Positions 1 to 9,293 of a stretch of 64,000 bases of DNA are shown here, piece by piece. Position 1 is the stretch's first letter. Each line of letters starts with the position of its first letter. The notes under the pieces are model-generated. The model did not search any database and had not been told where the DNA came from. It saw only the letters and a list, made by a program, of their open reading frames with translations. Origin of the DNA: Vulcanisaeta sp. JCM 14467 (GTDB taxonomy: Archaea > Thermoproteota > Thermoprotei > Thermoproteales > Thermocladiaceae); NCBI RefSeq assembly GCF_001316245.1, contig NZ_BBDM01000001.1, forward strand, positions 62,001 through 126,000. Direction: 5' to 3'. The translations under genes were made by a program, and so were the position numbers.

Positions 1-378
1 GATGGTAATGCCTGTAGGGAGTTCATAAGGAGGAGAGAGGATAAGTTCCTGGCCGTGATAACGAAGAATTTCGCCAGAGAGATTTATTGGCTACATGGTA
101 AGTTCCTCGGTTGGGACGAGGTTTCTAAACTATACAGTAGGGAGGTCATTGCCCATTGGATGATAGTACGCAGCGCCCTTGGTAGGGTTGGCCTTAGGGT
201 GTACCCAATTAGTAATGAGAGGTTTAGGGAGAAGGTTGAGAGGGTTTATGAGTACATGAGCCACACCTTTGATGATTACATGAGGCAAGTGATTGAGGAG
301 CAGACAAACATATTCAGCGACTCAGAGTACATAGAGGTTATTGATAACGCCATAAAAAGCATTAAGAATGCCCAATAA
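1..378 (+). CDS. Hypothetical protein, 5' end outside window
   Basis: The reading frame is open from the first base of the window (Asp-Gly-Asn-Ala-Cys...) to the stop at 376-378, so this is the C-terminal part of a longer gene. A GTG at position 55 lies inside the frame but nothing marks it as the true start. At least 125 residues are present, rich in charged and aromatic residues and predicted helical, with no membrane segment or motif that I recognise. The next gene begins 18 nt later on the same strand, so the two may be co-transcribed. Function unknown. Confidence 0.6.
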   Translation, partial: DGNACREFIRRREDKFLAVITKNFAREIYWLHGKFLGWDEVSKLYSREVIAHWMIVRSALGRVGLRVYPISNERFREKVERVYEYMSHTFDDYMRQVIEEQTNIFSDSEYIEVIDNAIKSIKNAQ

Positions 379-395
379 TCTAACCTCATGAGTAC

Positions 396-2108
396 ATGGA
401 TAGGGTAGTAATACTCGATGGCTACACGGATGAGCCAGCTGGGCTTGGAGTACCACCGTACCTAGATGTTTATCCACGCTACGTGGCTGGTGCAGTATGG
501 AGTGTCGATAGGTCCATAGACGTTAAGTACTTCACAATCGATCAGGCCAGGGCTAATTGGGCGGATTTCGTCAAAGTGACTAACGAGGCTAGATTACTTG
601 TGGTCATAGCCGGCATTGTAACGCCCGGTAAGTACCTTGGTGGCGAGCCGATAAAGCTCGAGGAGATAGAGAAGGTCGCAAACGTAGTCACACAGCCAAT
701 TAAGATCCTTGGTGGCCCAGTGGCTAGGTTCGGCTATGGCTCCGCGGGGGGCACGGTGGCAATACCGAGGAGCAGATTCCAGAGGTATTATGACCTAGTG
801 GTCACTGGCGATGTTGATCTGGTGGTTTATGAGTTGTTGAGAAATAACTACCAATCATCAAAGGTCTCGCCAGCTCTGGTACACATTGATTACTCATTGA
901 TTAACCAATTCGCGGTATTAGGTGCGGGCATAGTCACCCAGCACCCGAATTACGGTAAGAACTTAATAATTGAACTCGAGACGTACAAGTCCTGCCCAAG
1001 GTACATAACCAGCGGCTGCTCCTTCTGCGCCACCGTTAGATACGGCCCAGTTAAGTATAGGGATGCCAGGGCAATCATCGAGGAGGTCAGGGCTTTGTAC
1101 AACCTCGGGGTTAGGCACTTCAGGCTTGGCAGACAAGCCGATTTCTACACGTATATGGCCCATGACACGGGCAAGCTAGAGTATCCAAGGCCAAACCCTG
1201 AGCTATAAAGAACCTACTCGCCGGTATAAGGAATGTGGCGCCGGAATTGGAGACCCTCCACATTGATAATGTAAATCCAGGCACTATCTACCACTGGCCC
1301 AGAGAGAGTATTGAAGTTACGAAGATACTTATGAAGTACCACACGCCGGGTGACGTGGCGGCCATGGGTGTTGAAACCGCAGACCCAAGGGTTGTTAAGT
1401 TGAACAACCTCAAGGTAATGCCTGACGAGGCGTACTTCGCGATTAGGACAATCAGTGAGTTAGGTAGGGCTAGGGGCTGGAATGGTATGCCGGAGTTGCT
1501 GCCGGGCATTAACTTCGTCATTGGGCTACCCGGCGAGACTAGGGAGACCTTTAGGTTGAACATTGAATTCCTCAAGAGATTACTCAATGATGATGTTTGG
1601 GTTAGGAGGGTCAATATTAGGCAGGTACTTGTACTACAACCAACGCCCCTATGGAGCCAGGCGGATGACATTAGGCAGTTACTTAGACCATAGGAAGTAC
1701 TTCCTGGCCTTCAAGTACTGGGTCAGGAGGTACTTCGACCATGAGGTGCTGAGGAGGATCGTACCCAAAGGCACGGTGTTAAGGAAGGTATACACGGAGA
1801 CTCATTACGGTAACGGCACGTACGCCAGGCAGGTAGGTTCATACCCACTACTCATCTACATACCCGCCAGGCTCGAGCTTGGTAGGTGGATTGACGTGGT
1901 CGTTTCTGAGCATGGCTTTAGGTCGGTGATTGGCGTGCCCTACCCAGTCAGCGTCAATGAGGCGCCAAAGCGATTACTCAAGTACGTACCAAGCATGAGC
2001 AGGGACGTGCTGAATAGGATAATTGCGTCAAGGCCGATAAGGAGTTATGAGCAGTTGAAGAGTATAATAGGTAGTAATCAGGAATTAAGTAGGTACCTGG
2101 TATTATAA
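396..2108 (+). CDS. Radical SAM protein, COG1031 type (two frame breaks)
   Basis: Archaeal radical-SAM Fe-S protein of unknown substrate. The N-terminal ~180 residues (ILDGYTDEPAGLGVPPYL...) match the characteristic start of COG1031. The iron-sulfur motif is CPRYITSGCSFC (C-x7-C-x2-C) near residue 200, followed by radical-SAM barrel motifs (GVETADPRVV, LPGINFVIGLPGE). The C-terminus carries a helix-hairpin-helix-like region (YVPSMSRDVLNRIIASRP), suggesting nucleic-acid contact. The frame breaks twice: near 1200, where one added G after CCTGAG restores the frame, and between about 1635 and 1680. Sequence on either side of both breaks is family-like with no substitution stops, so I read it as one gene of about 570 residues. 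Family assignment is from memory of conserved motifs; biochemical role unknown. Confidence 0.8.
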
Positions 2109-2168
2109 ATCCTTACTAAACCAACAGTTATACAGTTATAAAGGGTCTTATGCTAAATAAATTAAGGA

Positions 2169-2563
2169 ATGCGTGAGGAGGCGGAGCAGTGTTCAAGGAG
2201 GCAATCAAGGAGCTCGAATTAGCACGGCACCTACTTGAAATAGGCTACCTAAATTATGCAGCATTTCACTCACATCAAGCTGTCGAGAAGGCATTGAGGG
2301 CGTTAGTAATAGCAAGGCTTAGAATGTTACCGCCAAAGACCCATAACCTACTGGAACTGGCTGAGAAATTGAGAAATGGTGGTATTGCGATTAATGACGT
2401 GCTTGATGACCTTAGGGATCTAAACCCGCACTACCTAGTTGCCCGTTACCCAGATGCTGCCAATGGCGTGCCCAGTGAGGTTTACTCAAGGAGGGAGGCC
2501 GAGCATTGTGTAGAGTCTGCATCTAGGGTGATTGAATGGGTGAGGAGGTTATTAATGAGTTAA
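2169..2563 (+). CDS. HEPN-domain protein (probable toxin of HEPN/MNT pair)
   Basis: Small helical HEPN protein of the COG1895 type. Typical elements are the opening helix FKEAIKELELARHLLEIG, then AAFHSHQAVEKALRALVIA, and KTHNLLELAEKL. Such proteins are usually RNases or RNase-derived and pair with a minimal nucleotidyltransferase that neutralises them by nucleotidylation. The frame opens at GTG 2189. ATG 2169 followed by codons for MREEAEQ would give the standard family N-terminus if one base is missing near 2190, so I prefer ATG 2169 with a frame break. A TATA-like gttataaagg lies about 30 nt upstream. The 3' end overlaps the nucleotidyltransferase gene by 28 nt, as expected for a coupled pair. 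Confidence 0.75.
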
Positions 2564-2985
2564 GGAGGTACATTCAATGCCTAGTTGAGCATGGTCGTAG
2601 GATTAACTCAGTCGTACTTTTCGGCTCACGGGCAAGGGGTGACTGGTTAATTGATAGTGATGTTGATTTGCTGATCATAATCCCGAGGTCCGAAAGGGGC
2701 TTCCTTGAGCGGGTTCGTGATTTCACAATCTGTTGGAACTCGGAAATTGCCCTCGAGGTCTTCCCATATACTATTGATGAAGTTAGGAGGTTAATGAATA
2801 GGGGCTCCATTGCATTGTACGATGCGTTGGATTACGGCATAGTGATTTATGATGACGGTACCTTTGGGAAGTTGAGAGAAGTATTCAGGAAGGCTGTCAA
2901 TGAAGGGGTGATTAGGAGGGTTAATGTTGGTGGACGATGCCGGAGAAACCCCTGTTATAACCGTTACAGTAATGAGAACGAATAA
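2536..2985 (+). CDS. MNT-family minimal nucleotidyltransferase (antitoxin of HEPN pair)
   Basis: Minimal DNA polymerase beta-fold nucleotidyltransferase. The signature GSRARGDWLIDSDVDLLI (residues ~31-48) contains the GSxxRG and DxD metal-binding motif. In HEPN/MNT pairs this enzyme adds nucleotides to the HEPN toxin and blocks it. The ATG at 2536 overlaps the end of the HEPN gene, implying translational coupling. After about residue 130 the protein ends in a basic, Cys-containing tail (VNVGGRCRRNPCYNRYSNENE region) unlike the family; this could be real or a frame error near 2920. Confidence 0.8.
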   Translation: MGEEVINELRRYIQCLVEHGRRINSVVLFGSRARGDWLIDSDVDLLIIIPRSERGFLERVRDFTICWNSEIALEVFPYTIDEVRRLMNRGSIALYDALDYGIVIYDDGTFGKLREVFRKAVNEGVIRRVNVGGRCRRNPCYNRYSNENE

Positions 2986-2996
2986 TCGTATTAGAC

Positions 2997-3553
2997 CTAG
3001 GGGACCTCAAACGTAATGCTTTCATAATTGCCAACCCTGAGGCCCTTCTTGACCATTAGTCTCAGTATGTTTCCATTACCCATTATTGATCCCTCACCGG
3101 CAAACTCATAATCAAGTATTTTGAAGCCAGGCGGGAATAGCCAAACAATCTCATAATCATACTCAGCCACCTCCTCCTCATAGTAATCCTCATACTTATT
3201 AACACCACGCTTAAGGTTGCCCTTGAAGTAAATGTAGAACTCTAGGTATGGCCTATCGAATGAGCCCTAAAGCCGAGGCTAATATCGACAACCCTAGCCC
3301 TGACGACCTCGCCGTTTATCTTTATGGTCTCCTCATCGAGAAAACCCTGCATGTTACTCATGACCGTCCTCAACTCGTTGAGCAGGGTCTCCCTACTCCT
3401 CATTAAACCCCTGTAGTAATGGTCCCTGTCCAGGTACTCGAAGATTAGGTCTTCCCAAACACCACCATCAATACCCATTATGAATATCCCCTCGGCATGT
3501 ATCGGCACTGGCTCACTCATTATTAATGGGTTAGTGGCTTGGTTCAAAAGCAT
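2997..3553 (-). CDS. Conserved hypothetical protein (one frame break)
   Basis: I do not recognise the family. The N-terminal part (start at 3553) reads about 95 residues to DISLGFR. The frame then breaks near 3265 and continues in another frame with good coding character (PYLEFYIYFKGNLKRGVNKYE..., VWLFPPGFKILDYEFAGEG) to a stop at 2997. The reconstructed protein is about 185 residues, mixed alpha/beta, soluble, with an acidic tract EDYYEEEVAEYDYE. The 5' end faces the divergent coiled-coil gene at 3606, so the ~50-bp gap holds both promoters. Confidence 0.55.
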
Positions 3554-3605
3554 TAGACCGACTGAATAACCATAAGTTTATTAATGGGACTCGGTTATTA
3601 TTACT

Positions 3606-4387
3606 GTGGATGAATTCATATACATAATTGGCTTGCTAGTCACGATAGTGGCTTACCTGGCAACATTTACGTATTGGCTGGGCAGGAGACTCGAGAGTAT
3701 TGATTGGAGGTTTCAAGTTCTAGAGGAGAGATTGAGCAATAGAATTAAGGAAGTGGAGGCCAAGCTGGAGGGTAGGGTGAGTAATTTAGAGAATAGAATG
3801 AGTAACTTAGAAAGTAGGGTAGGTAGTTTGGAGAGTAGAATGAGTAGCCTAGAGAGCAGGATGAATGACTTGGAGAATAGAATGGATAAGTTGGAGAATA
3901 GGATGAATAATTTAGAGAACAGAATGAATAATCTGGAAAATAGAATGATTAACCTAGAGAATCGAATGAACAACCTGGAGAATAGGATGATAAACTTAGA
4001 GAATAGGATGAATAGCCTGGAGAATAGAATGATCGAATTAGGGGATGGCCTTAAGTCGGCGGTTGTTAACATTAATACGTTGTTGATAGAGTACATGGGC
4101 CTTAAGGGCCTCTTCACGCAGGATGAGGTTAGGGTTTTAAGTAATGAGGTTAGTAGGGTTATTAGCATGGTTAGGGCTAACCCAATTAGTAAGGAGGAGC
4201 TTGACTTCATTAAATCCGTGTTCTCCAAGGACCCCGAGCAAATGAGTATTGAGGAGTTAGAGAGGGTTATTGAGATTGCCAAGCGCTGGTGGTGGCAGGA
4301 TAACTCGGAAATAGCCTTCAAGGTCTTCCAAGTGGCCAGCATCATAAGGCCTATAAGCTGTATGGGAAGAAGAAACAACAGCAGTGA
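3606..4387 (+). CDS. Membrane-anchored coiled-coil protein with perfect heptad repeats
   Basis: One N-terminal membrane helix (residues ~5-25: YIIGLLVTIVAYLATFTYWL) is followed by a long coiled coil of about 15 copies of a seven-residue unit close to LENRMNN, residues ~55-145. The repeat is exactly heptad length, with Leu and Met in the a/d core positions, and is encoded by near-identical 21-bp DNA units. A helical C-terminal domain of ~110 residues follows (LFTQDEVRVLSNEVSRV...). Near 4350 the frame appears to break: the shifted frame ends naturally with AYKLYGKKKQQQ and a stop at 4385-4387, whereas the unshifted frame runs to 4421 with an unconvincing tail. Function unknown; the layout suggests a cell-envelope or scaffold protein. 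Copy number may differ between strains because the array can slip. Confidence 0.7.
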
Positions 4388-4417
4388 TGAGACCACTCAG
4401 CCAAGTGTTTATGGGCA

Positions 4418-5014
4418 TTAGGCAATGTGTAGTGACTCTATGTAGTTGGTTACCCCAGTTAGTATCATCCCTATGGCGAGGGCCGCAATTATCAAGCTCA
4501 TGAACCTACCAAGGACCTTAAGCGTGTTACTACCAAGCTTCCTAAGTAGTGGTTGGGAGAACCTAATCACAACGTATGTAAATGCCGAGCTTAATAACGC
4601 GGCTATTAACACCTCGTAGATTGGGTATAGCGCCGAGAATAGTATTAACTCGGTAATGGTCCCTGGACCCACGAGTAACGGCGTAACTATAGGCACGAGG
4701 ACAAACTCCTCAGGCTCCTTAACAGTACCAACAGCCCTGGGACCACCGGCCATGAGCGTCTCCATGGCCACACCCATCAGCAGCACTCCACCCGCTATCC
4801 TGAAGGCATCGAGGTTAACGCCAAAGGCCTGCAGTATGTACCTACCACCTACAGCGAATATTACCATTAGCAGCGGCACGCTAATACCGACCAGCCTATA
4901 AACCCTCCTCAACTGCTCCTGCTCCATGTTGATTATGTAGATGGAGAGTGTTGGTATTGCACCTATTGGGTTGAGAATGGCTATCAACTGCCCAGTCATG
5001 CTGAGAATATTCAC
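4418..5014 (-). CDS. MarC-family integral membrane protein
   Basis: Six-helix membrane protein of the MarC family (COG2095), 198 residues, the usual length. Recognisable features are the start LSMTGQLIAILNPIGAIPTLSIYI, the central GGVLLMGVAMETLMAGGP, and IVTPLLVGPGTITELI. Family members are annotated as multiple-antibiotic-resistance proteins but their transport role is not established. It converges with the coiled-coil gene, with stops about 30 nt apart. Confidence 0.88.
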   Translation of the reverse strand: MNILSMTGQLIAILNPIGAIPTLSIYIINMEQEQLRRVYRLVGISVPLLMVIFAVGGRYILQAFGVNLDAFRIAGGVLLMGVAMETLMAGGPRAVGTVKEPEEFVLVPIVTPLLVGPGTITELILFSALYPIYEVLIAALLSSAFTYVVIRFSQPLLRKLGSNTLKVLGRFMSLIIAALAIGMILTGVTNYIESLHIA

Positions 5015-5177
5015 TAGGCTCCAGGCACGGCAAATAAAACGCCTATTAGCTTAAAATCTTTCACTAACTCCCTGAGTATTATCATCACTATGCTCAGTGG
5101 GGGGCAAGGGGCTCACCGATCGCCAATACAAATTTAATGCGTAAAAACCTACTTATAGTCCTTGCGGCATTTAGTAA

Positions 5178-5232
5178 TTAGTGATGATGAATTGGGAACT
5201 GAGCAGTGACGATGGGTATCCTATCTGATTCG
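5178..5232 (+). ncRNA. C/D-box guide RNA
   Basis: The 290-bp gap between MarC and MetE holds a complete archaeal C/D sRNA pattern: box C GTGATGA (5181-5187), an 11-nt guide, box D' CTGA (5199-5202), 4-nt spacer, box C' TGACGA (5207-5212), a 12-nt guide tgggtatcctat, and box D CTGA (5225-5228). Spacing is what L7Ae/Nop5/fibrillarin particles need. A TATA-like acttatag at about 5151-5158 sits ~25 nt upstream. Such RNAs direct 2'-O-methylation of rRNA or tRNA; the methylated base pairs to the fifth guide nucleotide before D or D'. Target not identified. Confidence 0.75.
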
Positions 5233-5305
5233 GGAATCGACTAATCAGTAAGGATGGTGTTCTTCATTTTGATCGAGCCGGTCCGTACTCATCACTTTAA
5301 GGTCC

Positions 5306-6463
5306 TCACTTCTCGCCGTACTTACTCCTTAAAATCTTTGCTGCCTCAACCATTGCACGTACCTTGGCGAAGGCTATCCTCCTCTCGAACTTCCTATACA
5401 TGCCAGGTGCGAAGCCGCAGTCTGGGTTAAGCCACACCCTTTTAGGATCAAGAACCTTAAGAACCCTCTCAACCCTCTGCACAACGGTTTGCGGATCCTC
5501 AACCTGCGGATTCCTGACGTCAATCACGCCGAGGCCGAGCTCCTTATCGCTCGGTAAGTCCTTGGCGAATACTGCTGGGTCACCACTGCCTGGGCTTGCG
5601 TACTCAAGGACGTACTGCCTAACCTTTATGTCATAAACCTCAGGTGCCAACCTCTCGAAACCAATGCCGTAGAGTGGCGAGTCTGGGTTTGGCCACCTAT
5701 CCATGTGCATCCCAATCCTGACCCCGTCAATCCCCTTTATTGTCTCGTTTATTAGGTCCCTGGCTAGGTAGAGCTCGTTCTTGAAGCCCCTGTACTTCTG
5801 CCCATGTATTGCCTCAATGACCTTCCTATACCTATCTGGCTCATTCTCCTTAGCCTCCACTAAATCGCCAAGCATTGGTTCATCAAGTTGTATGAAGTCC
5901 ACACCCGCATCCCTAAGCCTAATTATTTCCTGCCTAAGCACCTTTATGTAGTCCTGGGCAAGGTCCTCGGGCTGTGGGTACACCTGCTTTGAGTACTTAG
6001 CGTCCCAGGTCTCCCACATGATTAGGTATGGGCTTGGTAGCGTGACCTTAACCCTCCTATCCGTGACTGACCTGGTGAACTTGAATTCATCAAGGGCTAT
6101 TACGGAGTCCCTAATCTGCTCAACGGCCACAGCCCTCCAGTAGGTTAACTGGGCCTTGTATTGCTTCATTATTTCTATTGCCCTTGGGTTTATATCAGTC
6201 ACGTAGATAAGCTTAAACCCAGGTATCTTCTGGCCGACAAAGGCCACGAAGCTAGTCCTCCTCTGCTCACCGTCAGTAATGACGTCTAAGCCTGCGAGCT
6301 CCTCCTCCTTGACGGTTAGTTTTACGGCATCGTCAAGGTACTCATCAAGCTCCTCCCTACTTATCTCACCCTTATTGTACCTATCAAAGGCCTCGACAAG
6401 CCACTTTGGCCTTGGGAAGCTACCAACCACGGATGTTGTGAAGGTTAGCTCCTGCATTACCAT
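5306..6463 (-). CDS. metE: Cobalamin-independent methionine synthase, archaeal MetE core
   Basis: 385 residues, corresponding to the C-terminal catalytic half of bacterial MetE; archaea have only this half. It transfers a methyl group to homocysteine using a zinc site. Visible elements are TTSVVGSFPRP at the start, DGEQRR, VDFIQLDEPML, the zinc ligands His in MHMDRW (about residue 252) and Cys in NPDCGFAP (about residue 349), and GLGVIDVRNP. The reading frame is intact. In archaea the methyl donor may be a corrinoid or methyl protein rather than methyl-tetrahydrofolate (known for the family). Start chosen at ATG 6463 (MVMQEL); ATG two codons later is equally possible. Confidence 0.9.
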   Translation of the reverse strand: MVMQELTFTTSVVGSFPRPKWLVEAFDRYNKGEISREELDEYLDDAVKLTVKEEELAGLDVITDGEQRRTSFVAFVGQKIPGFKLIYVTDINPRAIEIMKQYKAQLTYWRAVAVEQIRDSVIALDEFKFTRSVTDRRVKVTLPSPYLIMWETWDAKYSKQVYPQPEDLAQDYIKVLRQEIIRLRDAGVDFIQLDEPMLGDLVEAKENEPDRYRKVIEAIHGQKYRGFKNELYLARDLINETIKGIDGVRIGMHMDRWPNPDSPLYGIGFERLAPEVYDIKVRQYVLEYASPGSGDPAVFAKDLPSDKELGLGVIDVRNPQVEDPQTVVQRVERVLKVLDPKRVWLNPDCGFAPGMYRKFERRIAFAKVRAMVEAAKILRSKYGEK

Positions 6464-6558
6464 AATGCGGATTACTTAGTTTATAAAGTATTACGCCAGA
6501 ACCTATGGGACCGCTCTAATTATTTTAGGAACCTATATTACTATTGAAAAAGTAATAC

Positions 6559-7632
6559 CTACGGCGCAGGCCCAATACCAGCAACCTTTGGGTATGGCCT
6601 AGCCTCCCAAACAGCCCTCAACCCGCACACATACCTCGTAAGTCTCTCCACGCCTATGCCAAAGCCCGCAGTCTTAAGTGGGTAGAACTCCTTAAGCATC
6701 TCGAGGTACCACCTATACTTATTCGGGTCCTCACCACCCTCCCTCATCCTAGCAATGACCTTGACCGGCTCGTACTCACGCTCAGCACCACTAATCGCCT
6801 CACCAAAGCCCTCTGGGTATAACATGTCAAAGTCCCTTAGTATGCCCGGCCTTTGCGGATCCTCTCTATCATAGAATCCCCTGGCGCCCTTTGGGTAGTC
6901 AATTATGAAGAGTGGATTCTCGTGATAGGCCGATAAGAGCTTCTCGCACTCCCACCTAATCTCCGTGTTCGGTGGATTCTTACAGCCAAGCTCATTAACG
7001 AGCTCCACAGCCTCCCTATGCGTGTACCTCCTAAAGGGCTTCCTGATATCCGGTAACTGTCTATTGAGCTTCGTCTCAAGTTCCTTACCGTAGTTATCCT
7101 TAACCCTCTTGATCACGTATATTATCATGTCCTCCGCCAAATTCATCACGTCATCGTACGTTGCTCCGTAAACCTCAAGATCGAGTTGATAAAACTCCAC
7201 GAGGTGCCTACCGGTGAAGACGCTGTCATTTGGTTCGAACCTAATGTTGGGGCTTAGGAAGTATATCTTGCCGAGTGACGCTGCCATGTACTGCTTATAG
7301 AGTATGGCACTTGACATGACCTTGTACTCCATGCCGTAGAAGTCCACCGTAGCCTGCTTAGCACCCCTAATCCCTGGATCAGTCACAGGCCCGATTATTG
7401 GCGCTAGAACCTCGGCAAAGCCCCTCGAGTTAAGGAAGTCCCTAAGGGCATCTATTATTTCGGCCTGGACCTTAAAGACAAGCTTATACTTTTCCTCCCT
7501 AGCCCACCTCCATGAGTGCGCAAGCCACTCCCTGAGAAACTCAAGATACTTACCCTGGTCGCTAACCATCTTCTCAAACTCTAGAACTGCAGGGTGGAAG
7601 TAGGGCTCCTTCCTCTCAGGCCACTTATCCAT
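6559..7632 (-). CDS. AsnRS paralogue without anticodon domain (probable archaeal asparagine synthetase)
   Basis: Class II aminoacyl-tRNA synthetase catalytic core of the Asp/Asn subgroup, 357 residues. Motif 2 is FLSPNIRFEPND followed by RHLVEFYQLDLEV; motif 3 is GFGIGVERLTRYVCGL. The N-terminal OB-fold anticodon-binding domain (about 100 residues) of true AsnRS/AspRS is absent: the protein starts only ~75 residues before motif 1. Such paralogues in Pyrococcus make asparagine from aspartate, ATP and ammonia (AS-AR, established knowledge). I infer the same role, though a generic AsnRS annotation is likely in databases. The frame is intact and a promoter lies in the AT-rich gap after 7632. Confidence 0.78.
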   Translation of the reverse strand: MDKWPERKEPYFHPAVLEFEKMVSDQGKYLEFLREWLAHSWRWAREEKYKLVFKVQAEIIDALRDFLNSRGFAEVLAPIIGPVTDPGIRGAKQATVDFYGMEYKVMSSAILYKQYMAASLGKIYFLSPNIRFEPNDSVFTGRHLVEFYQLDLEVYGATYDDVMNLAEDMIIYVIKRVKDNYGKELETKLNRQLPDIRKPFRRYTHREAVELVNELGCKNPPNTEIRWECEKLLSAYHENPLFIIDYPKGARGFYDREDPQRPGILRDFDMLYPEGFGEAISGAEREYEPVKVIARMREGGEDPNKYRWYLEMLKEFYPLKTAGFGIGVERLTRYVCGLRAVWEARPYPKVAGIGPAP

Positions 7633-7710
7633 ACGTTAGTTTCAGGGTTAATTGCCCTTTTAAATATGCCTTAAAAAAATAACAACAAAGTTCGTGATAA
7701 TAATAACGTA

Positions 7711-9210
7711 TTACTTATTATTAATCATGAAATCAATGTCTAACTTATCCTTGATTATTGAAGAGAATTTGTCAATTTGCTTAATCAATAAATCAATGCT
7801 CGAAAGACTGGATGAAGCACGCTTGGGCAGTCCAGCGACTTCCCTAGCCAGGTTTAGCACGAAATTCCTAAAGTTAGGATCACCCAATGAATCGTGCAAT
7901 GTAATCCCAATTACCAAGTCCCTCTCCCTAAACACCCCATCCACCTGCTCCACAGGCCTCCCATTCCTCTCCCTAATCACCACCAGCGGCTCATCACCCA
8001 CGTACTGCGGAACACCCCTATGTATCTCATAACCCCTAACCTCAACACCCTCCAACCCACCCCTCAACCCAATAGCCCTTGATAGCGATACGACCTTATC
8101 AACGCCATAGACCGTGTTAACATCAATAAGGCCAAGCCCATCGTAACTACCTGGTGCGCCAGCCTCGATACCGTATGGGTCACTCAATACCCTACCCATG
8201 GCCTGGAAGCCACCGCATATGCCTAAAATAACGGCTGAACCCTTAATCCTCATTAACGCCTTATCCAAGCTAACCCTCCTCATCCACTCGAGGCTTGCAA
8301 CTACATTCTTAGAACCAGGCAATATAACGAGGTGAGGCTCACCAAGCTCCCTCGGGCTCTTAACTATCCTTACTGTGACGTCATCCTCAAGTATTAGTGG
8401 GTATATATCGTTAAAATTGGAGATATATGGGTAGGCAATTAACGCTATGTCCAGTGGTCCATTACCAATCGGCCTAAGGTCCATGGAATCCTCGGGCCAT
8501 AGCCATAGATCATCAACATAGGGTAAAACCCCAAGGACAGGCTTACCCGTCTTCTCCTCAAGCCACTTTATAGCAGCGTTAAGTAGTCTCTCATCACCTC
8601 TAAACTTATTGATTATGAAGCCCTTAACCAATTTTCTCCACCTTGGTGGTAATGACTGCATTAGGCCAAGACCCTGGATGAATGAGCCGCCTCTATCTAT
8701 GTCAAGGATCACGAAGACGTTGGCATTAAGCCACTCGGCGGACCTAAAATTGGCCAGGTCCTTACTGGCGAGGTTTGGTTCATAGGCGGATCCCGCACCC
8801 TCACCAACTACTATATCGTATTCCTCAGTTAATTTACGTATACTGGTTTTAACGGCATTAACTGCGAGACGACGAATGGAATTATTGCTAAGGTATTCGT
8901 TGAAGGATAGCTGGGCCCTGGGTTTACCGAGTATTACGTACTCGGCCTTATCATTCGTCATGGGCTTTATCAGGATTGGGTTATGATAAATACTGGGCAG
9001 TATACCTGCTGCGTAGGCCTGCATTGCCTGGGCCAGGGCTATCTCACCGCCCTCAATAGATGGGTAACTGTTGAGGGACATGTTCTGCGCCTTAAATGGT
9101 GCTGCGTTAAAGCCCCTGGTGCTGAGGATCCTTAGTAATGCGCCGGTTATAGCGGTCTTTCCTGAATCGCTCATTGTTGATGCCATGAATACATTCATTA
9201 AAGGCGCCAT
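7711..9210 (-). CDS. cobQ: Cobyric acid synthase CobQ/CbiP
   Basis: Glutamine-dependent amidase that amidates four carboxylates of adenosyl-cobyrinate a,c-diamide to give cobyric acid. The N-terminal P-loop-like ATPase domain begins FMASTMSDSGKTAITGALL (residues ~8-26) and continues PFKAQNMSLNSY and NPILIKPM. The C-terminal class-I glutamine amidotransferase has the nucleophile Cys in ILGICGGFQAMG (about residue 330) and a histidine in GITLHDSLGD. 499 residues, intact, normal length. It belongs with CbiB, SUMT, HemD and the CbiX-like gene elsewhere in this window. The extreme C-terminal ~40 residues are variable. Confidence 0.93.
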   Translation of the reverse strand: MAPLMNVFMASTMSDSGKTAITGALLRILSTRGFNAAPFKAQNMSLNSYPSIEGGEIALAQAMQAYAAGILPSIYHNPILIKPMTNDKAEYVILGKPRAQLSFNEYLSNNSIRRLAVNAVKTSIRKLTEEYDIVVGEGAGSAYEPNLASKDLANFRSAEWLNANVFVILDIDRGGSFIQGLGLMQSLPPRWRKLVKGFIINKFRGDERLLNAAIKWLEEKTGKPVLGVLPYVDDLWLWPEDSMDLRPIGNGPLDIALIAYPYISNFNDIYPLILEDDVTVRIVKSPRELGEPHLVILPGSKNVVASLEWMRRVSLDKALMRIKGSAVILGICGGFQAMGRVLSDPYGIEAGAPGSYDGLGLIDVNTVYGVDKVVSLSRAIGLRGGLEGVEVRGYEIHRGVPQYVGDEPLVVIRERNGRPVEQVDGVFRERDLVIGITLHDSLGDPNFRNFVLNLAREVAGLPKRASSSLSSIDLLIKQIDKFSSIIKDKLDIDFMINNK

Positions 9211-9293
9211 GGATGATTAGGCAATAAACCTTACCTTACCTAAGGAAGAAAATTTAAGTACTTTAGCACAAACAATTATTAAGTGATAATCGC

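Noticed and set aside
396..2108. Programmed frameshifting as the general explanation for split genes
   Set aside because: Breaks occur in many unrelated families at different contexts and about one per 1.7 kb; sequencing indels are simpler. Only the B/C coincidence is kept as a question.
3713..4396. 227-codon open frame on the minus strand across the coiled-coil gene
   Set aside because: It is a Leu/Ser-rich mirror of the 21-bp repeat; the plus strand has a membrane anchor and clear heptads.
5188..5224. Match of the 5.2-kb guide RNA to 16S GATACCC
   Set aside because: Only seven contiguous bases, and flanking bases mismatch; not enough to name a target.
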